NCBI GenBank assembly: GCA_963736695.1
Contig: CAVTPU010000004.1
Coordinates: 2,604,001-2,668,000 of the forward strand
Length of the DNA stretch: 64,000 nt
Origin: CAVTPU01 sp963736695
GTDB taxonomy: Bacteria > Actinomycetota > Actinomycetes > Mycobacteriales > Micromonosporaceae
Direction: 5' to 3'
This document shows positions 42,103 to 51,067 of this stretch, in pieces; position 1 is the first letter of the stretch; each line of letters opens with the position of its first letter. The translations under genes and the position numbers were made by a program. The notes under the pieces were generated by a model. The model ran no database searches and had not been told where the DNA came from. It was given only the letters and a program-made list of their open reading frames with translations.

Positions 42103-42450
42103 TCAGCGGCCGGCGTCGGAGACGCTTGTGTCACCCGCTACGGCGGCGTCGCCAGTGACGTGCGTGTGCTCGGGTGTCACGGCGGCCTCGCGGGTCTCGT
42201 CGTCGCCGGCGAGCGCGGCGCGCAGGCGTTCCTTCTGCTCGGCTCGGCGGGTCGCCGAGGAGGACATGTGGCCGGCGAGCTGGTCACGCATGCGTTTCAG
42301 CAGGAAGAACGACGCGGCGGCGGAGGCCGCCAGCGCCAGCATGATCTTGAGGAGAGGGTCCATCGCCTTCGGCAGCAGCGCGAAGGCGGGCACCGCGAAG
42401 ACAATGAAGAGCCCGAGCCGGGCGAGCGAATATTTGATGGTGGGGTTCAC
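42103..42450 (-). CDS. Small membrane protein, DUF4229-like
   Basis: 115 residues from the second of two nearby GTG codons (42450), 8 nt after AGAGG. It has two membrane segments near the N-terminus and a charged cytoplasmic tail. N-P-T-I-K-Y-S-L-A-R-L-G-L-F at the start matches the small actinobacterial DUF4229 proteins found beside menaquinone genes. Function unknown. Last gene of the mqnE operon. Confidence 0.7.
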   Translation of the reverse strand: MNPTIKYSLARLGLFIVFAVPAFALLPKAMDPLLKIMLALAASAAASFFLLKRMRDQLAGHMSSSATRRAEQKERLRAALAGDDETREAAVTPEHTHVTGDAAVAGDTSVSDAGR

Positions 42451-42452
42451 GA

Positions 42453-42905
42453 TCACGTCCTCTCGCTCCGGTGGCCGGTGCCGAGCCGAATCCCGACGAA
42501 CCACACCACGCTGTAGACCAGCGTAGCGACCGCCGCGCCGACCGCCCCCGAGGAGAGCGGCGGCAGGGCGGCTGCGAGTCCCGCGACGACCATTCCCAAC
42601 CCCAGTCCGACCACGGCAGCGACCAGTGCGGCCACAAAACGCACCGGGTGTGGCCGCCAAGCCCGGAAGTCGTCGAAGAAGAGCAGCGCGGGCAGGATCG
42701 CGGCGAGCCAGCCCGAGGCTCGACCGAACTCGCCGAGGCCGATGAGCGCGAAGACCCCGTCGATGACGACGAGGGCCACCACCCCGGTGGCGGCGCCGAT
42801 GAGCACCGCCACGAGGAGTTGGGGCAGGCTCACGACCCGACCGTCGTCGTCTCGTTGCAGAAACGTGGTCCGTCGGTCGTCACCCCGCCGGGTGGGTCCA
42901 GCCAT
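42453..42905 (-). CDS. Small membrane protein
   Basis: 150 residues, four predicted membrane segments (about 30-50, 60-77, 85-110, 115-140) and basic ends. No family recognised. It lies 7 nt after mqnE and 2 nt before the DUF4229-like gene, so it is in the same transcript. Confidence 0.65.
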   Translation of the reverse strand: MAGPTRRGDDRRTTFLQRDDDGRVVSLPQLLVAVLIGAATGVVALVVIDGVFALIGLGEFGRASGWLAAILPALLFFDDFRAWRPHPVRFVAALVAAVVGLGLGMVVAGLAAALPPLSSGAVGAAVATLVYSVVWFVGIRLGTGHRSERT

Positions 42906-42912
42906 GGTCGAC

Positions 42913-44088
42913 TCAGGCCCAGATCTGCTGTGGTTCGGAGCGCCGCTGCGCCAGGGTGGGCGGGTGGTCGTACTCGCGCACCACCTCGTAGCGGGTGTTG
43001 CGCTCGACCGGCTGGAAGCCGGCGTCCCGGATGAGGTCCAGCAGGTCGTCGCGGTGCAGCGTGTTCGGCGTGCCGTAAGAGTCCGCGTCGTGGGTGATCT
43101 TGTATTCGACGACCGAGCCGTCGAGGTCGTCGGCGCCGAAGTTGAGCGACAGCTGCGCCAGCGAGAGCCCGTGCATCACCCAGAAGCACTTGACGTGCGG
43201 GATGTTGTCGAGCAGCAGGCGGGAGACGGCGAAGGTCTTGAGCGACTCGGCCGGGGAGGCCATCGTGGTGCGGGCCTGCAGCCGGTTGCGCACCATGCCG
43301 TCCGTCGAGTCGACGAAGTCGTGCTGATAGCGCAGCGGGATGAAGACCGCGAAGCCGCCGGTCTCGTCCTGCAGTTCGCGCAGCCGCAGCACGTGGTCGA
43401 CCCGGTGCCGGGGCTCCTCGATGTGGCCGTAGAGCATCGTCGCGGGCGTCTTGAGGCCCTTCGCGTGTGCGAGGCGGTGGATGCGCGACCAGTCCTCCCA
43501 GTGGGTGGCGTGGTCGACGATGTGCTGCCGGACCTCCCAGTCGAAGATCTCCGCGCCGCCACCGGTGAGCGAGTCGAGGCCGGCGTCGATGAGTTCGTCG
43601 AGGATCTCGTCGGCGGTCAGCCCGGAGATCCTCTCGAACCAGTGGATCTCGGTCGCGGTGAAGCACTTCAGCGAGACGTCCGGCAGCGCGGCCTTCAGCT
43701 CACGCAGCACCTTGGGGTAGTAGCGCCACGGCAGCGTCGGGTGCAGGCCGTTGACGATGTGCAGCTCGGTGAGCTGCTCGTTCTCCATCTCCTTGGCCTT
43801 CGCGACCGCCTCGTCGATGCGCATCGTGTACGCGCTCTTCTCGCCCGGCTTGCGCTGGAACGAGCAGTAGGCGCAGGACGCGCTGCAGACGTTGGTCAGG
43901 TTCAGGTGCCGGTTGACGTTGAACATCACCTCGTCGCCGTTGAGCTCGGCGCGACGATGGTGGGCGAGCCGGCCGAGCCAGGCGAGGTCGTCGCAGTCGT
44001 AGAGGGCTTCACCGTCCTCGCGGGTCAGCCGCTCACCGGCGTACACCTTCGCTTCGATGTCTCGCGCGAAGCCTGGGTCTACCATCAT
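42913..44088 (-). CDS. mqnE: Aminofutalosine synthase (radical SAM)
   Basis: 391 residues from the ATG at 44088, 7 nt after GAAGG; the frame before it is unlike the family. The cluster motif C-S-A-S-C-A-Y-C is at about 65-72, and downstream blocks T-E-L-H-I-V-N-G-L-H-P and D-S-L-T-G-G-G-A-E-I-F match MqnE. It joins the enolpyruvyl benzoate precursor to adenosine from SAM, the second step of the futalosine route to menaquinone. Its codons differ from the neighbours: 11 of 12 tyrosines are TAC, whereas nearby genes prefer TAT, suggesting separate ancestry. Confidence 0.93.
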   Translation of the reverse strand: MMVDPGFARDIEAKVYAGERLTREDGEALYDCDDLAWLGRLAHHRRAELNGDEVMFNVNRHLNLTNVCSASCAYCSFQRKPGEKSAYTMRIDEAVAKAKEMENEQLTELHIVNGLHPTLPWRYYPKVLRELKAALPDVSLKCFTATEIHWFERISGLTADEILDELIDAGLDSLTGGGAEIFDWEVRQHIVDHATHWEDWSRIHRLAHAKGLKTPATMLYGHIEEPRHRVDHVLRLRELQDETGGFAVFIPLRYQHDFVDSTDGMVRNRLQARTTMASPAESLKTFAVSRLLLDNIPHVKCFWVMHGLSLAQLSLNFGADDLDGSVVEYKITHDADSYGTPNTLHRDDLLDLIRDAGFQPVERNTRYEVVREYDHPPTLAQRRSEPQQIWA

Positions 44089-44289
44089 CTGCGCCCTTCC
44101 GTCGCTCCTGCAGGCGAGCCTACGTGCCACGGGCCACGGCCGCCGACTCGGCCCGAGCACGTCGGAAAGCGATAACGGTTCGCTGTGATGACGGCGGAAC
44201 GGGGTCGACACAAGACCGGACATGCGGTACGACGGGTAGGGCGCGTCGCGGGGGCACGGTGACGGGCAGCGACGGGGAGGAATGAGACA

Positions 44290-45738
44290 GTGGTGTTGGT
44301 TAACTCAGGCAACGCACAAAACTGGAGACTCCGGTGGCGGCTGCGCTGGATCGCCCGCACCGTGATGACCGCGACGGTCGCGACCGGCATGCTCGGCGCC
44401 GCAGTCAGCCCCGCCCACGCCACGACACCCAAACCTCCGTCTCCCGGGCCCGAACCCGGCGCGCTGCCGACCCCGACGACCGACCTGCCGTTCCCCTTGG
44501 GCGTGTCGTTGCCGCAGCCGAACGCGTCCGACATCATCGGCCCGCTCGCGGCCGAGATCATCGCCGAATCGGTCGCGACCGAACGGCTCGGCGAGGACGT
44601 CAAATCGATCACAGACGAAGAGGCGGCGGCGCTCCAGCTCACCCTTCCGGTCCGGATCGCCTGGCAAACCGCCAAGACAAACCTCGACGCCGTACGCGCG
44701 GAGGCCGCCCGCGTCGCCACCGAGGCATATCAGGACGCGACGAAACTCGGGCCGTTCGGCGACTACACCAACGACCTGCACGAGCTCGGCAAACTCGCGC
44801 CTGCACTGCCACCCCAGCTGCCTCCGCAGCTGCAGCTCAGTGAGCAACAGTCACTCGCCGCCGACCTCGCCGCAGCCGAAACGGCCGAGCAGGACGCCCG
44901 AGTCGCGATGGAGGCGGCGATCGCCGCCGAGCAGGAAATCGCTGGGCGTAAGGAGGTGCTCACCGATCAGTTCGCCCGACACCAGGCGGCGCTTGCCACG
45001 CTGAAGAAGCGCAACGCCGCGATCCTCGGCACCGCCGAGTCGGCCCGCGACACCTATGAGGAGAGTCTCACCGCCGGGCGGGGGCTCGGAACCAGTGTCA
45101 ACGGCTGGCGCGCCGCCCCGGCCGCCGTCAACGCCGTGCGATATGCACTGCGTCAGTTGGGCAAGCCCTATGAGTGGGCGGCCGAGGGACCTCGGAGTTT
45201 CGACTGTTCGGGCCTGGTCTACGCCGCCTACGGCTCGGTCGGACAACGGCTTCCCCGGGTTTCGCGCGACCAATACCGGGCCGGTTCGCCCGTCCTGGTC
45301 AATCAGCTTCTGCCCGGTGACCTGCTGTTCTTCAGCACCGACCGATCAAACTCCCGGGCGATTCACCACGTCGCGATGTATGTCGGTGACGGCAAGATGG
45401 TGCACGCGCCGACCTTCAACGACAAGGTGAAGATCTCGCCGATCTGGTGGACGGAGTATTTCGGCGCCACCCGGATCTTCCCGGCGATCGCCGGGCCGAC
45501 ACGCCCCAGCCCGAGTCCGTCGCCCACCCATAGCCCGACCCCCACCCCGACTCCAAAGCCGTCGCCGTCGCAGAGCCCGTCACCGAGCCCGTCGCAGAGT
45601 CCCTCACCCAGCCCGTCCACATCACCGTCACCGTCGCCTAGTCCGACATCGAGCCCATCGCCGAGCGCCTCATCCAGTCCTCAGGCCTCGCCTGCCGCAC
45701 AGCCCGCAGTGGCGGGTCGACGGCGGCGGCGCGCCTGA
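44290..45738 (+). CDS. Secreted NlpC/P60 peptidoglycan hydrolase with Ser-Pro tail
   Basis: 482 residues from a GTG with GGAGG about 9 nt upstream. Signal peptide about 1-45. Residues about 95-260 are helical coiled-coil sequence rich in Ala/Glu. The NlpC/P60 domain (about 275-390) has the catalytic Cys in S-F-D-C-S-G-L-V-Y and the His in I-H-H-V-A-M-Y-V-G. The last 80 residues are Ser/Pro/Thr repeats (S-P-S-P type), likely wall-spanning or glycosylated. It should cut peptide stems in the wall, as RipA-like endopeptidases do. Confidence 0.9.
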   Translation: MVLVNSGNAQNWRLRWRLRWIARTVMTATVATGMLGAAVSPAHATTPKPPSPGPEPGALPTPTTDLPFPLGVSLPQPNASDIIGPLAAEIIAESVATERLGEDVKSITDEEAAALQLTLPVRIAWQTAKTNLDAVRAEAARVATEAYQDATKLGPFGDYTNDLHELGKLAPALPPQLPPQLQLSEQQSLAADLAAAETAEQDARVAMEAAIAAEQEIAGRKEVLTDQFARHQAALATLKKRNAAILGTAESARDTYEESLTAGRGLGTSVNGWRAAPAAVNAVRYALRQLGKPYEWAAEGPRSFDCSGLVYAAYGSVGQRLPRVSRDQYRAGSPVLVNQLLPGDLLFFSTDRSNSRAIHHVAMYVGDGKMVHAPTFNDKVKISPIWWTEYFGATRIFPAIAGPTRPSPSPSPTHSPTPTPTPKPSPSQSPSPSPSQSPSPSPSTSPSPSPSPTSSPSPSASSSPQASPAAQPAVAGRRRRRA

Positions 45739-45852
45739 CCCGTCACCCGGCGCGGAGTGGCGCCGAGCACCTGGTGGCGTGCATGTGGCACCGTGATCCC
45801 TGCGGGCGTGGATGACTCACGCGCGGAGATCGGCGAAGGCAGGCGATTGTCG

Positions 45853-46695
45853 ATGAACACCACCCCCACCTGCGGTGACTGCGGTTCGATCTTGTCGGGC
45901 TCGGCAGCCGGGTGTCCTCGATGTGGGCTCGACTCCGCCCCAGTGGAGGGTGTCACGAACATCATGGTGCTGCCCAACCCCGGCGAGGCGACTCGGCTGA
46001 TGCTCGCTGAGCCACCCGCCGAACCACCCACCACGATCGTGCCGGTTCAGCGCCACGCATCGCCCGGTCTCCCCATGGATTCACCGGAGCCAACCGAACC
46101 ACCCCAGCCGGCCGAACCGCCCGAGCCGATAAAGCCGCCCCAGCCGACAGAGCCGCCACGACCGGACCCATTCCCGTCACCGACTCCCCCAGCCCCGCCG
46201 AACCCAGCCCCGCCGAACCCGCCGGCGCCCGGGCCAAGACCCGAGCCGCCCGCACCACCGTCCCCCTTTCCGCCGCCGCCGCCAGTTCCGTCGCCGCCGA
46301 TGATCGATCGGGCCGGTGGCCCGGTTCAGCCCCGAGCCGCCGGCGGGGTCTATGTCGGTGGCGGCTATGCGGGGCCGAGTCCCGCAGCGACCACCGCTCC
46401 CGAGGCGGCGATCGTCCGTCCACGGGTCGGCGGGACTGTCTATGGTGGATCGACTGGCGCGCCGACGAGTCCAAATCCTGAGGCGCCGCTTGAGTTGTCC
46501 GGTTCGCTGACCGGACTCATCCTTTCTCGGGGGCACTCCGCTGCGCTGCACGAGCAGGAACAGCGATCGCGGTTGACGAAGGTGCTCGCAATCGGCGGCG
46601 GTGGACTCATCGCGGTGCTCATCATCGGGATCATCGTGGCGAGCCTCGCCGGCGACGTGATCCAGGCCTTGTTCCGCGGCATCACCGGGCAGTAG
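45853..46695 (+). CDS. Zinc-ribbon, proline-rich, single-span membrane protein
   Basis: 280 residues. The N-terminus has C-G-D-C and C-P-R-C, a zinc ribbon. Residues about 75-155 are a dense Pro/Glu then Pro-only region. A hydrophobic segment near the C-terminus (about 240-265, V-L-A-I-G-G-G-G-L-I-A-V-L) would anchor it, with the ribbon inside the cell. It starts 114 nt after the NlpC/P60 gene on the same strand and may be transcribed with it. Function unknown. Confidence 0.65.
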   Translation: MNTTPTCGDCGSILSGSAAGCPRCGLDSAPVEGVTNIMVLPNPGEATRLMLAEPPAEPPTTIVPVQRHASPGLPMDSPEPTEPPQPAEPPEPIKPPQPTEPPRPDPFPSPTPPAPPNPAPPNPPAPGPRPEPPAPPSPFPPPPPVPSPPMIDRAGGPVQPRAAGGVYVGGGYAGPSPAATTAPEAAIVRPRVGGTVYGGSTGAPTSPNPEAPLELSGSLTGLILSRGHSAALHEQEQRSRLTKVLAIGGGGLIAVLIIGIIVASLAGDVIQALFRGITGQ

Positions 46696-46910
46696 AGGCG
46701 TCATCAGACAGCAGGAGCGTCACCGGACAGCGGGGCGTCACTAGGCAGTAACGGCATCGGCGGAGCAGCAGTGGCGTCGGAGGTCGATAACCGACGGCTA
46801 CGGACGCGGCACCCATCGGTGCCGGCCATAGCAAAATCCCGTCGCCAGTGGCCCCGGTCACGCCGAATCGGTTTTATGCTCGTCGGTCCGCTACTCTTAC
46901 GGTGGCGTGG
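46696..46910 (+). promoter_or_regulatory. Upstream region of the DEAD-box gene
   Basis: The gap before the helicase is 313 nt; this is its promoter part. TACTCT at 46892-46897 is a plausible -10, 13 nt before the small ORF at 46911, and TATGCT at 46875-46880 is another. No good -35 is seen for either. The first 150 nt hold nothing recognisable. Confidence 0.35.
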
Positions 46911-47009
46911 ATGACGCAGGCCTGTGTGAGCACAGTGCCGCGCTGGGCTGTCTCAGGTGATTTCCCGGTGCTAGGCGAGTACGCCCCCGTGGAGAGGTAT
47001 ATCAACTGA
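46911..47009 (+). CDS. Candidate 32-codon leader ORF coupled to the DEAD-box gene
   Basis: An ATG at 46911 opens 32 codons that end in TGA at 47007-47009; the last A of the stop is the first base of the helicase ATG (TGATG). The candidate -10 lies 13 nt upstream of the ATG. GGAGAGG inside the small ORF (from 46991) is the ribosome binding site of the helicase. No similarity was recognised. It could be a regulatory leader peptide or chance. Confidence 0.4.
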   Translation: MTQACVSTVPRWAVSGDFPVLGEYAPVERYIN

Positions 47010-48547
47010 TGTCGGTGCTTGACACTGCACGCACATTCCCATCTTTGTTTGACCCGAACGCGCCAACCGGCGCGGACGACGCCCCCCAACGGCGTGACGG
47101 CGCCGCAGAACCACAGGTCTCCGCAGAACCACAGGTCGCTCCGACCCCGGGGTTCTCCGATCTCGGCCTGCCACGCCCGTTGGTTCGGGCCCTTGAACGC
47201 GACAACATCACCAGCCCGTTCCCCATCCAGTCGGCCACCATCCCCGATGCGCTGTCGGGTCGCGATGTGCTCGGACGAGGGCAGACCGGATCAGGCAAGA
47301 CCCTCGCCTTCGGCCTGCCGATGCTGGCCCGCATCGCCGCCTCCGGACGCTCCGCGCCACACCGCCCCAAGGGCCTGGTGTTGGTGCCGACCCGCGAGCT
47401 CGCGATGCAGGTCAATGATGTCTTGACCCCCCTGGCGAAGTCGATCGGCCTATTCACCAAGACCGCGTTCGGTGGTGCGCCCTATCAGACTCAGCTGCTG
47501 GCGCTTGAGCGCGGCGTCGACGTGCTGGTCGCGACTCCGGGCCGGCTCGGCGACCTCATCGAACGCGGGGCATGCTCACTCGGCTCGGTCGAGATCAGCG
47601 TGCTGGACGAGGCCGACCAGATGGCCGATCTCGGCTTCCTGCCTGAGGTCACCAGACTGCTGGCACAGACTCCGAAGACCGCACAGCGACTGCTCTTCTC
47701 GGCCACTTTGGACGGTGACGTCGACCAGCTGGTGAACCGGTTCATGACCGATCCGGTCACTCACGAAATCGACGCGGCTGTGGCCACTGTGGACACCATG
47801 GCGCACCACGCGTTGCTCATCCCGCCGCGGGACAAGTTCGAGATCCTGGCCGCGATCGCCAACCGACCGGGTCGCACCATCATGTTCGTGCGCACGCAAC
47901 TGGCCGTTGACCGCCTTGTCGAGCAATTGGCCGAGGTTGGTGTGCGCGCTGCGGCGCTGCATGGCGGCAAGACCCAACGGGTACGCACCCGCACGCTCGC
48001 CGAATTTCGCGAGGGACGCGTTGATGTGTTGGTCGCGACGAATGTCGCCGCCCGAGGCATCCACGTCGATGGAGTGTCACTCGTCGTGCACGTCGACCCC
48101 CCGAACGACGCTAAGGACTATCTGCACCGGGCCGGCCGCACGGCTCGGGCCGGCGAGTCCGGCACGGTGGTGACCCTCGTGCTGCCCAGGCAACGTCGGG
48201 CGACCTTCACCATGCTCGAGCGGGCCGGTGTCGCGCCGGTGCGCACCGAAGTCACCGTGGCCGCGCCCGCGCTCGTCGAGGTGACCGGAGCACGGCGCCC
48301 ATCCGGGGTCCCGGTTCCGCTGCACGTGCCCGCCTCACGTCCGGACCACCGACCGGGCGGCGACCGCTGGGCCGGGCCGGACCGTCGTGCCGGGCACCAA
48401 CCGCGCAACCGCAGTCAACGGTCGTGGTCGAACAGGACCGAGCAGCCCCGCAGCGGCGGAGATGCCGGGCGTCGGCACAGTGAGCCGACTCGCGGACCCG
48501 GCGGTCTGCGGCGTGGCCACAATCCGGCCGCACACGGCTCGCACTGA
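47009..48547 (+). CDS. DEAD-box RNA helicase
   Basis: 512 residues. Motifs in order: Q motif in P-F-P-I-Q-S-A-T-I-P; I, G-Q-T-G-S-G-K-T; Ia, P-T-R-E-L-A; II, D-E-A-D; III, S-A-T; IV region I-M-F-V-R-T; V, V-A-A-R-G-I-H-V; VI, H-R-A-G-R-T-A-R-A-G. The C-terminal 90 residues are Arg/Gly/Pro-rich and disordered, as in RhlE-type helicases that act in cold shock, ribosome assembly or RNA decay. The stop is 9 nt from the end of the convergent Lrp gene with no clear terminator between. Confidence 0.93.
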   Translation: MSVLDTARTFPSLFDPNAPTGADDAPQRRDGAAEPQVSAEPQVAPTPGFSDLGLPRPLVRALERDNITSPFPIQSATIPDALSGRDVLGRGQTGSGKTLAFGLPMLARIAASGRSAPHRPKGLVLVPTRELAMQVNDVLTPLAKSIGLFTKTAFGGAPYQTQLLALERGVDVLVATPGRLGDLIERGACSLGSVEISVLDEADQMADLGFLPEVTRLLAQTPKTAQRLLFSATLDGDVDQLVNRFMTDPVTHEIDAAVATVDTMAHHALLIPPRDKFEILAAIANRPGRTIMFVRTQLAVDRLVEQLAEVGVRAAALHGGKTQRVRTRTLAEFREGRVDVLVATNVAARGIHVDGVSLVVHVDPPNDAKDYLHRAGRTARAGESGTVVTLVLPRQRRATFTMLERAGVAPVRTEVTVAAPALVEVTGARRPSGVPVPLHVPASRPDHRPGGDRWAGPDRRAGHQPRNRSQRSWSNRTEQPRSGGDAGRRHSEPTRGPGGLRRGHNPAAHGSH

Positions 48548-48556
48548 CCGAACCTG

Positions 48557-49018
48557 TCATTCCACGGCCGGGGCCGGAATCGGCTGCGGGCGCTCCTCCC
48601 ATTTCGTTGACAACGCGATGGTCGTGCGGGTCGTGGTGACACCAGGGATGCGATTGAGACGCACGATGAGATGTTCGAGTTCCGGGATTGTCGGGACTCG
48701 AACACGCAATAGAAACGACTCCGCGCCCGCGAGGAAATAGCACGACTCGATCTCCGGCAGCTCTGCCATCTGGACCACCAGATCGTCGATCTCACTGTCG
48801 GGCCCTTGCACGATGCCGATGAAGGCGGTCACCCCGAGACCGACCGCCTCGGGGTCGAGCTGGGCCCGATAGGCCCGGATCACCCCTGAGCTCTCCAATT
48901 TGGCCACGCGTTCGTGCACAGCGGGGCCGGAGAGACCAATCTGGCGGGCCAGCTCCGCATATGAGATTCGGCCGTTGGCGCTGAGAAGCTCGACGATGCG
49001 CCGATCAGTGGCGTCCAT
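48557..49018 (-). CDS. Lrp/AsnC family transcriptional regulator
   Basis: 153 residues from the ATG at 49018, with AAGGGGGAA 2-3 nt upstream. The N-terminal helix-turn-helix is D-R-R-I-V-E-L-L-S-A-N-G-R-I-S-Y-A-E-L-A; the RAM ligand-binding domain follows with P-E-I-E-S-C-Y-F-L-A-G. It probably senses an amino acid. Divergent from bldC, with 242 nt between; no target is indicated. Confidence 0.9.
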   Translation of the reverse strand: MDATDRRIVELLSANGRISYAELARQIGLSGPAVHERVAKLESSGVIRAYRAQLDPEAVGLGVTAFIGIVQGPDSEIDDLVVQMAELPEIESCYFLAGAESFLLRVRVPTIPELEHLIVRLNRIPGVTTTRTTIALSTKWEERPQPIPAPAVE

Positions 49019-49260
49019 GCTTCCCCCTTTCGTGGCTTTTGAGTTTGAAGAATGACAGACCGTCATTAACGACGCCTAATCTCAGTCTCACTGCGTTGCC
49101 GGAAACCGGTGAAGAAGCCGTCGCCGCAGGTGAATCGTCGTTTGTCGCCACATCACCGGCCCACGGTGCTCTAATGGGCTTACGTCCCATCGAAGGCACG
49201 TGGGTGACGTCACGTGTTGACGCCGACCACATCGCCTTCGTCGACGCAAGGAGGAGTGTC

Positions 49261-49464
49261 GTGGACACTGGAGATCGTCTGCTGACGCCAGGCGAAGTGG
49301 CCGCGCTGTTCCGCGTCGATCCTAAAACGGTGACACGGTGGGCAGCGGCAGGACGCATCAGCAGCATCCGTACTCCCGGCGGCCATCGCCGGTTTCGCGA
49401 GTCAGAGGTGAGAGCCCTTCTTGAGGGCGAAGGAACACTCACCGAAGGCTCGGACGAACGCTGA
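49261..49464 (+). CDS. bldC: BldC-like MerR-type DNA-binding protein
   Basis: 67 residues from the GTG at 49261, with AGGAGG 6 nt upstream; the open frame reaches back to 49039 but without a start signal. The whole protein is the BldC winged-helix: L-L-T-P-G-E-V-A-A-L-F-R-V-D-P-K-T-V-T-R-W-A, then G-G-H-R-R-F-R-E-S-E-V-R-A-L-L. BldC controls the timing of development in Streptomyces and related forms regulate widely in actinobacteria. No effector domain is present. Confidence 0.92.
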   Translation: MDTGDRLLTPGEVAALFRVDPKTVTRWAAAGRISSIRTPGGHRRFRESEVRALLEGEGTLTEGSDER

Positions 49465-49488
49465 TAGGCACCGACGATTCGCTGTCTG

Positions 49489-50121
49489 TCAGCGACGCGG
49501 GGTGATTCCGCCAGACCACCGTGACATGAGCGCGTGGGGCACCCCGATCGCGTCGAGGATCTTCGCTGCGACGAAGTCGACGAGTTGTGCGGCCTCGGCC
49601 CGGGCTCCGCTGCTATAGAAGCCCGGGCTCGCAGGCAGCACAACCGCACCGGCGTCGTGCAAGGCGAGGAGGTGCTCGAGGTGACTTCGCGTGACGGGGG
49701 TCTCCCGCGGCACCACGACGAGCGGACGTCGTTCTTTGGCGGTGACCTCGGCACCGCGTTGCAGGAGATCCTTGCACAACCCGAGCGCGATGCCTGCGCA
49801 CGCAGCCGTGCTGGCCGGCACGACGACCATTCCGCGGGCCGGATAGGAGCCGGAGCTCGGGCCGGCGGCGAGGTCTCCCGCCGACCAATAGACGACGTCG
49901 GCGTGGGCCACGTCGACGGCTGGCCCGAGAAAGGTCGCGAGATCCTCTCGCCAGTGGGTGTCCCGAAACGGCTCACCCGTCTCGTCGAGGATCGTCAGTC
50001 GCGCCGCCCGCGAGACGATGAGGTCCACCGAGCAGCCGGCGTTGAGCAACGCCCGCAGGGTCGCTGCGGCGTACGGGGTGCCGGAGGCGCCTGAGATTCC
50101 GACGATCCACGGTGTGCGCAT
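49489..50121 (-). CDS. ubiX: Flavin prenyltransferase
   Basis: 210 residues. The FMN-binding N-terminus is V-G-I-S-G-A-S-G-T-P-Y, followed by the family's P-A-S-T and the late R-E-T-P motif. UbiX makes the prenylated FMN cofactor needed by UbiD decarboxylases; a ubiD gene lies just upstream on the same strand. Tyrosine codons are mostly TAT here (3 of 4), like the rest of the window and unlike ubiD. Last gene of the long operon starting at hemL. Confidence 0.92.
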   Translation of the reverse strand: MRTPWIVGISGASGTPYAAATLRALLNAGCSVDLIVSRAARLTILDETGEPFRDTHWREDLATFLGPAVDVAHADVVYWSAGDLAAGPSSGSYPARGMVVVPASTAACAGIALGLCKDLLQRGAEVTAKERRPLVVVPRETPVTRSHLEHLLALHDAGAVVLPASPGFYSSGARAEAAQLVDFVAAKILDAIGVPHALMSRWSGGITPRR

Positions 50122-50160
50122 AGGCCCGACCGTACCCGTCGGTTTGTCTTGCCGTTGTGC

Positions 50161-51067
50161 TCAGGGGCGCAGACCGTGTCGCACGACCAGATCGGCCACG
50201 GCGAAGACGAACAACGCGATGCCGACGAAACCGTTGACGGTGAAGAACGCCCGGTTGACGCGGGACAGGTCGGTGGGCCGCACCACCGCGTGCTCGTAGG
50301 CGAACGCGACAGCGGTGAGCGCGAGTCCGATCCACCACAACCAGCCCAGCCCCACCATGGCGCCGAACCAGACGAAACAGCACGAACGTGATCACGTGCA
50401 CGACGGTGGACAGCGTGCAGCGCGAACGCGCACGCCGAACCGCGCGGGCACGCTGCGCACCCCGATCGAGCGGTCGACATCGGCGTCCTGGCAGGCGTAG
50501 ATCAGGTCGAAGCCGCCGATCCAGAGCCCGACGGCGAGCGCCGAGCACCCACGCCGGCCCGGAGCCGTCAAGGGTTCCGGTGACCGCGATCCAGGCGCCC
50601 GACCGGGCCGACCAGTCTGGGCGAGCGCCGAGAATCGCGTGCGGCCAGTCGGTGAACCGCTTGCCGTACGGGTAGACCACCAGCGGCACGACGGCGAGCG
50701 GCGCGAGGAGCAGGCAGAGCGGGTTGAGCGCGGCGGCGGCGGCGAGGAAGACCGCGAGGGCGACGGCCGCGCCGATCCAGGCGGTGCGCACGACTCACGG
50801 CGCCGGTGACCAGTTCCCGGCCGGCGGTGCGCGGGTTGCGAGCGTCGATGTGCCGGTCGACGATCCGGTTGACGGCCATCGCGAAGGTGCGGGCACCCAC
50901 CATGGCGAGCGTGATCAGCAGCAGGTCGACCCAGTCGATCCGACCGGTGTCACTGGTCATGCGGTGAGCGCGGCGAGGTAGGCGAACGGCAGCGCGAAGA
51001 CGGAGTGCTCGATCGCGACGAGGCGCAGGAAGGCGACCCGGTCCGGCCGGTCGACGCGCAGCGCCAT
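50161..51067 (-). pseudogene. mqnP: Menaquinone prenyltransferase (UbiA family), multiply frameshifted
   Basis: The reading frame of one UbiA-type membrane protein passes through at least four frames in 907 nt. In order: I-E-H-S-V-F-A-L-P-F-A-Y at about 51000, A-V-N-R-I-V-D-R-H-I-D-A-R-N-P-R-T-A-G-R-E-L (the Asp-rich motif) at about 50830, Y-P-Y-G-K-R-F-T at about 50660, D-L-I-Y-A-C-Q-D-A-D-V-D (second Asp-rich motif) at about 50490, and a terminal hydrophobic segment to 50161. Protein similarity is kept in every piece. The breaks lie near 50955, 50795, 50545 and 50370. Clean coding sequence between breaks suggests indel errors or very recent decay. All six tyrosines I could place use TAC. 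The ATG at 51067 follows ubiD directly. Confidence 0.75.

Noticed and set aside
44089..44289. A c-di-AMP (ydaO-type) riboswitch before the NlpC/P60 gene
   Set aside because: Such genes often carry it in actinobacteria, but the conserved sequence blocks were not found in the 201-nt region.
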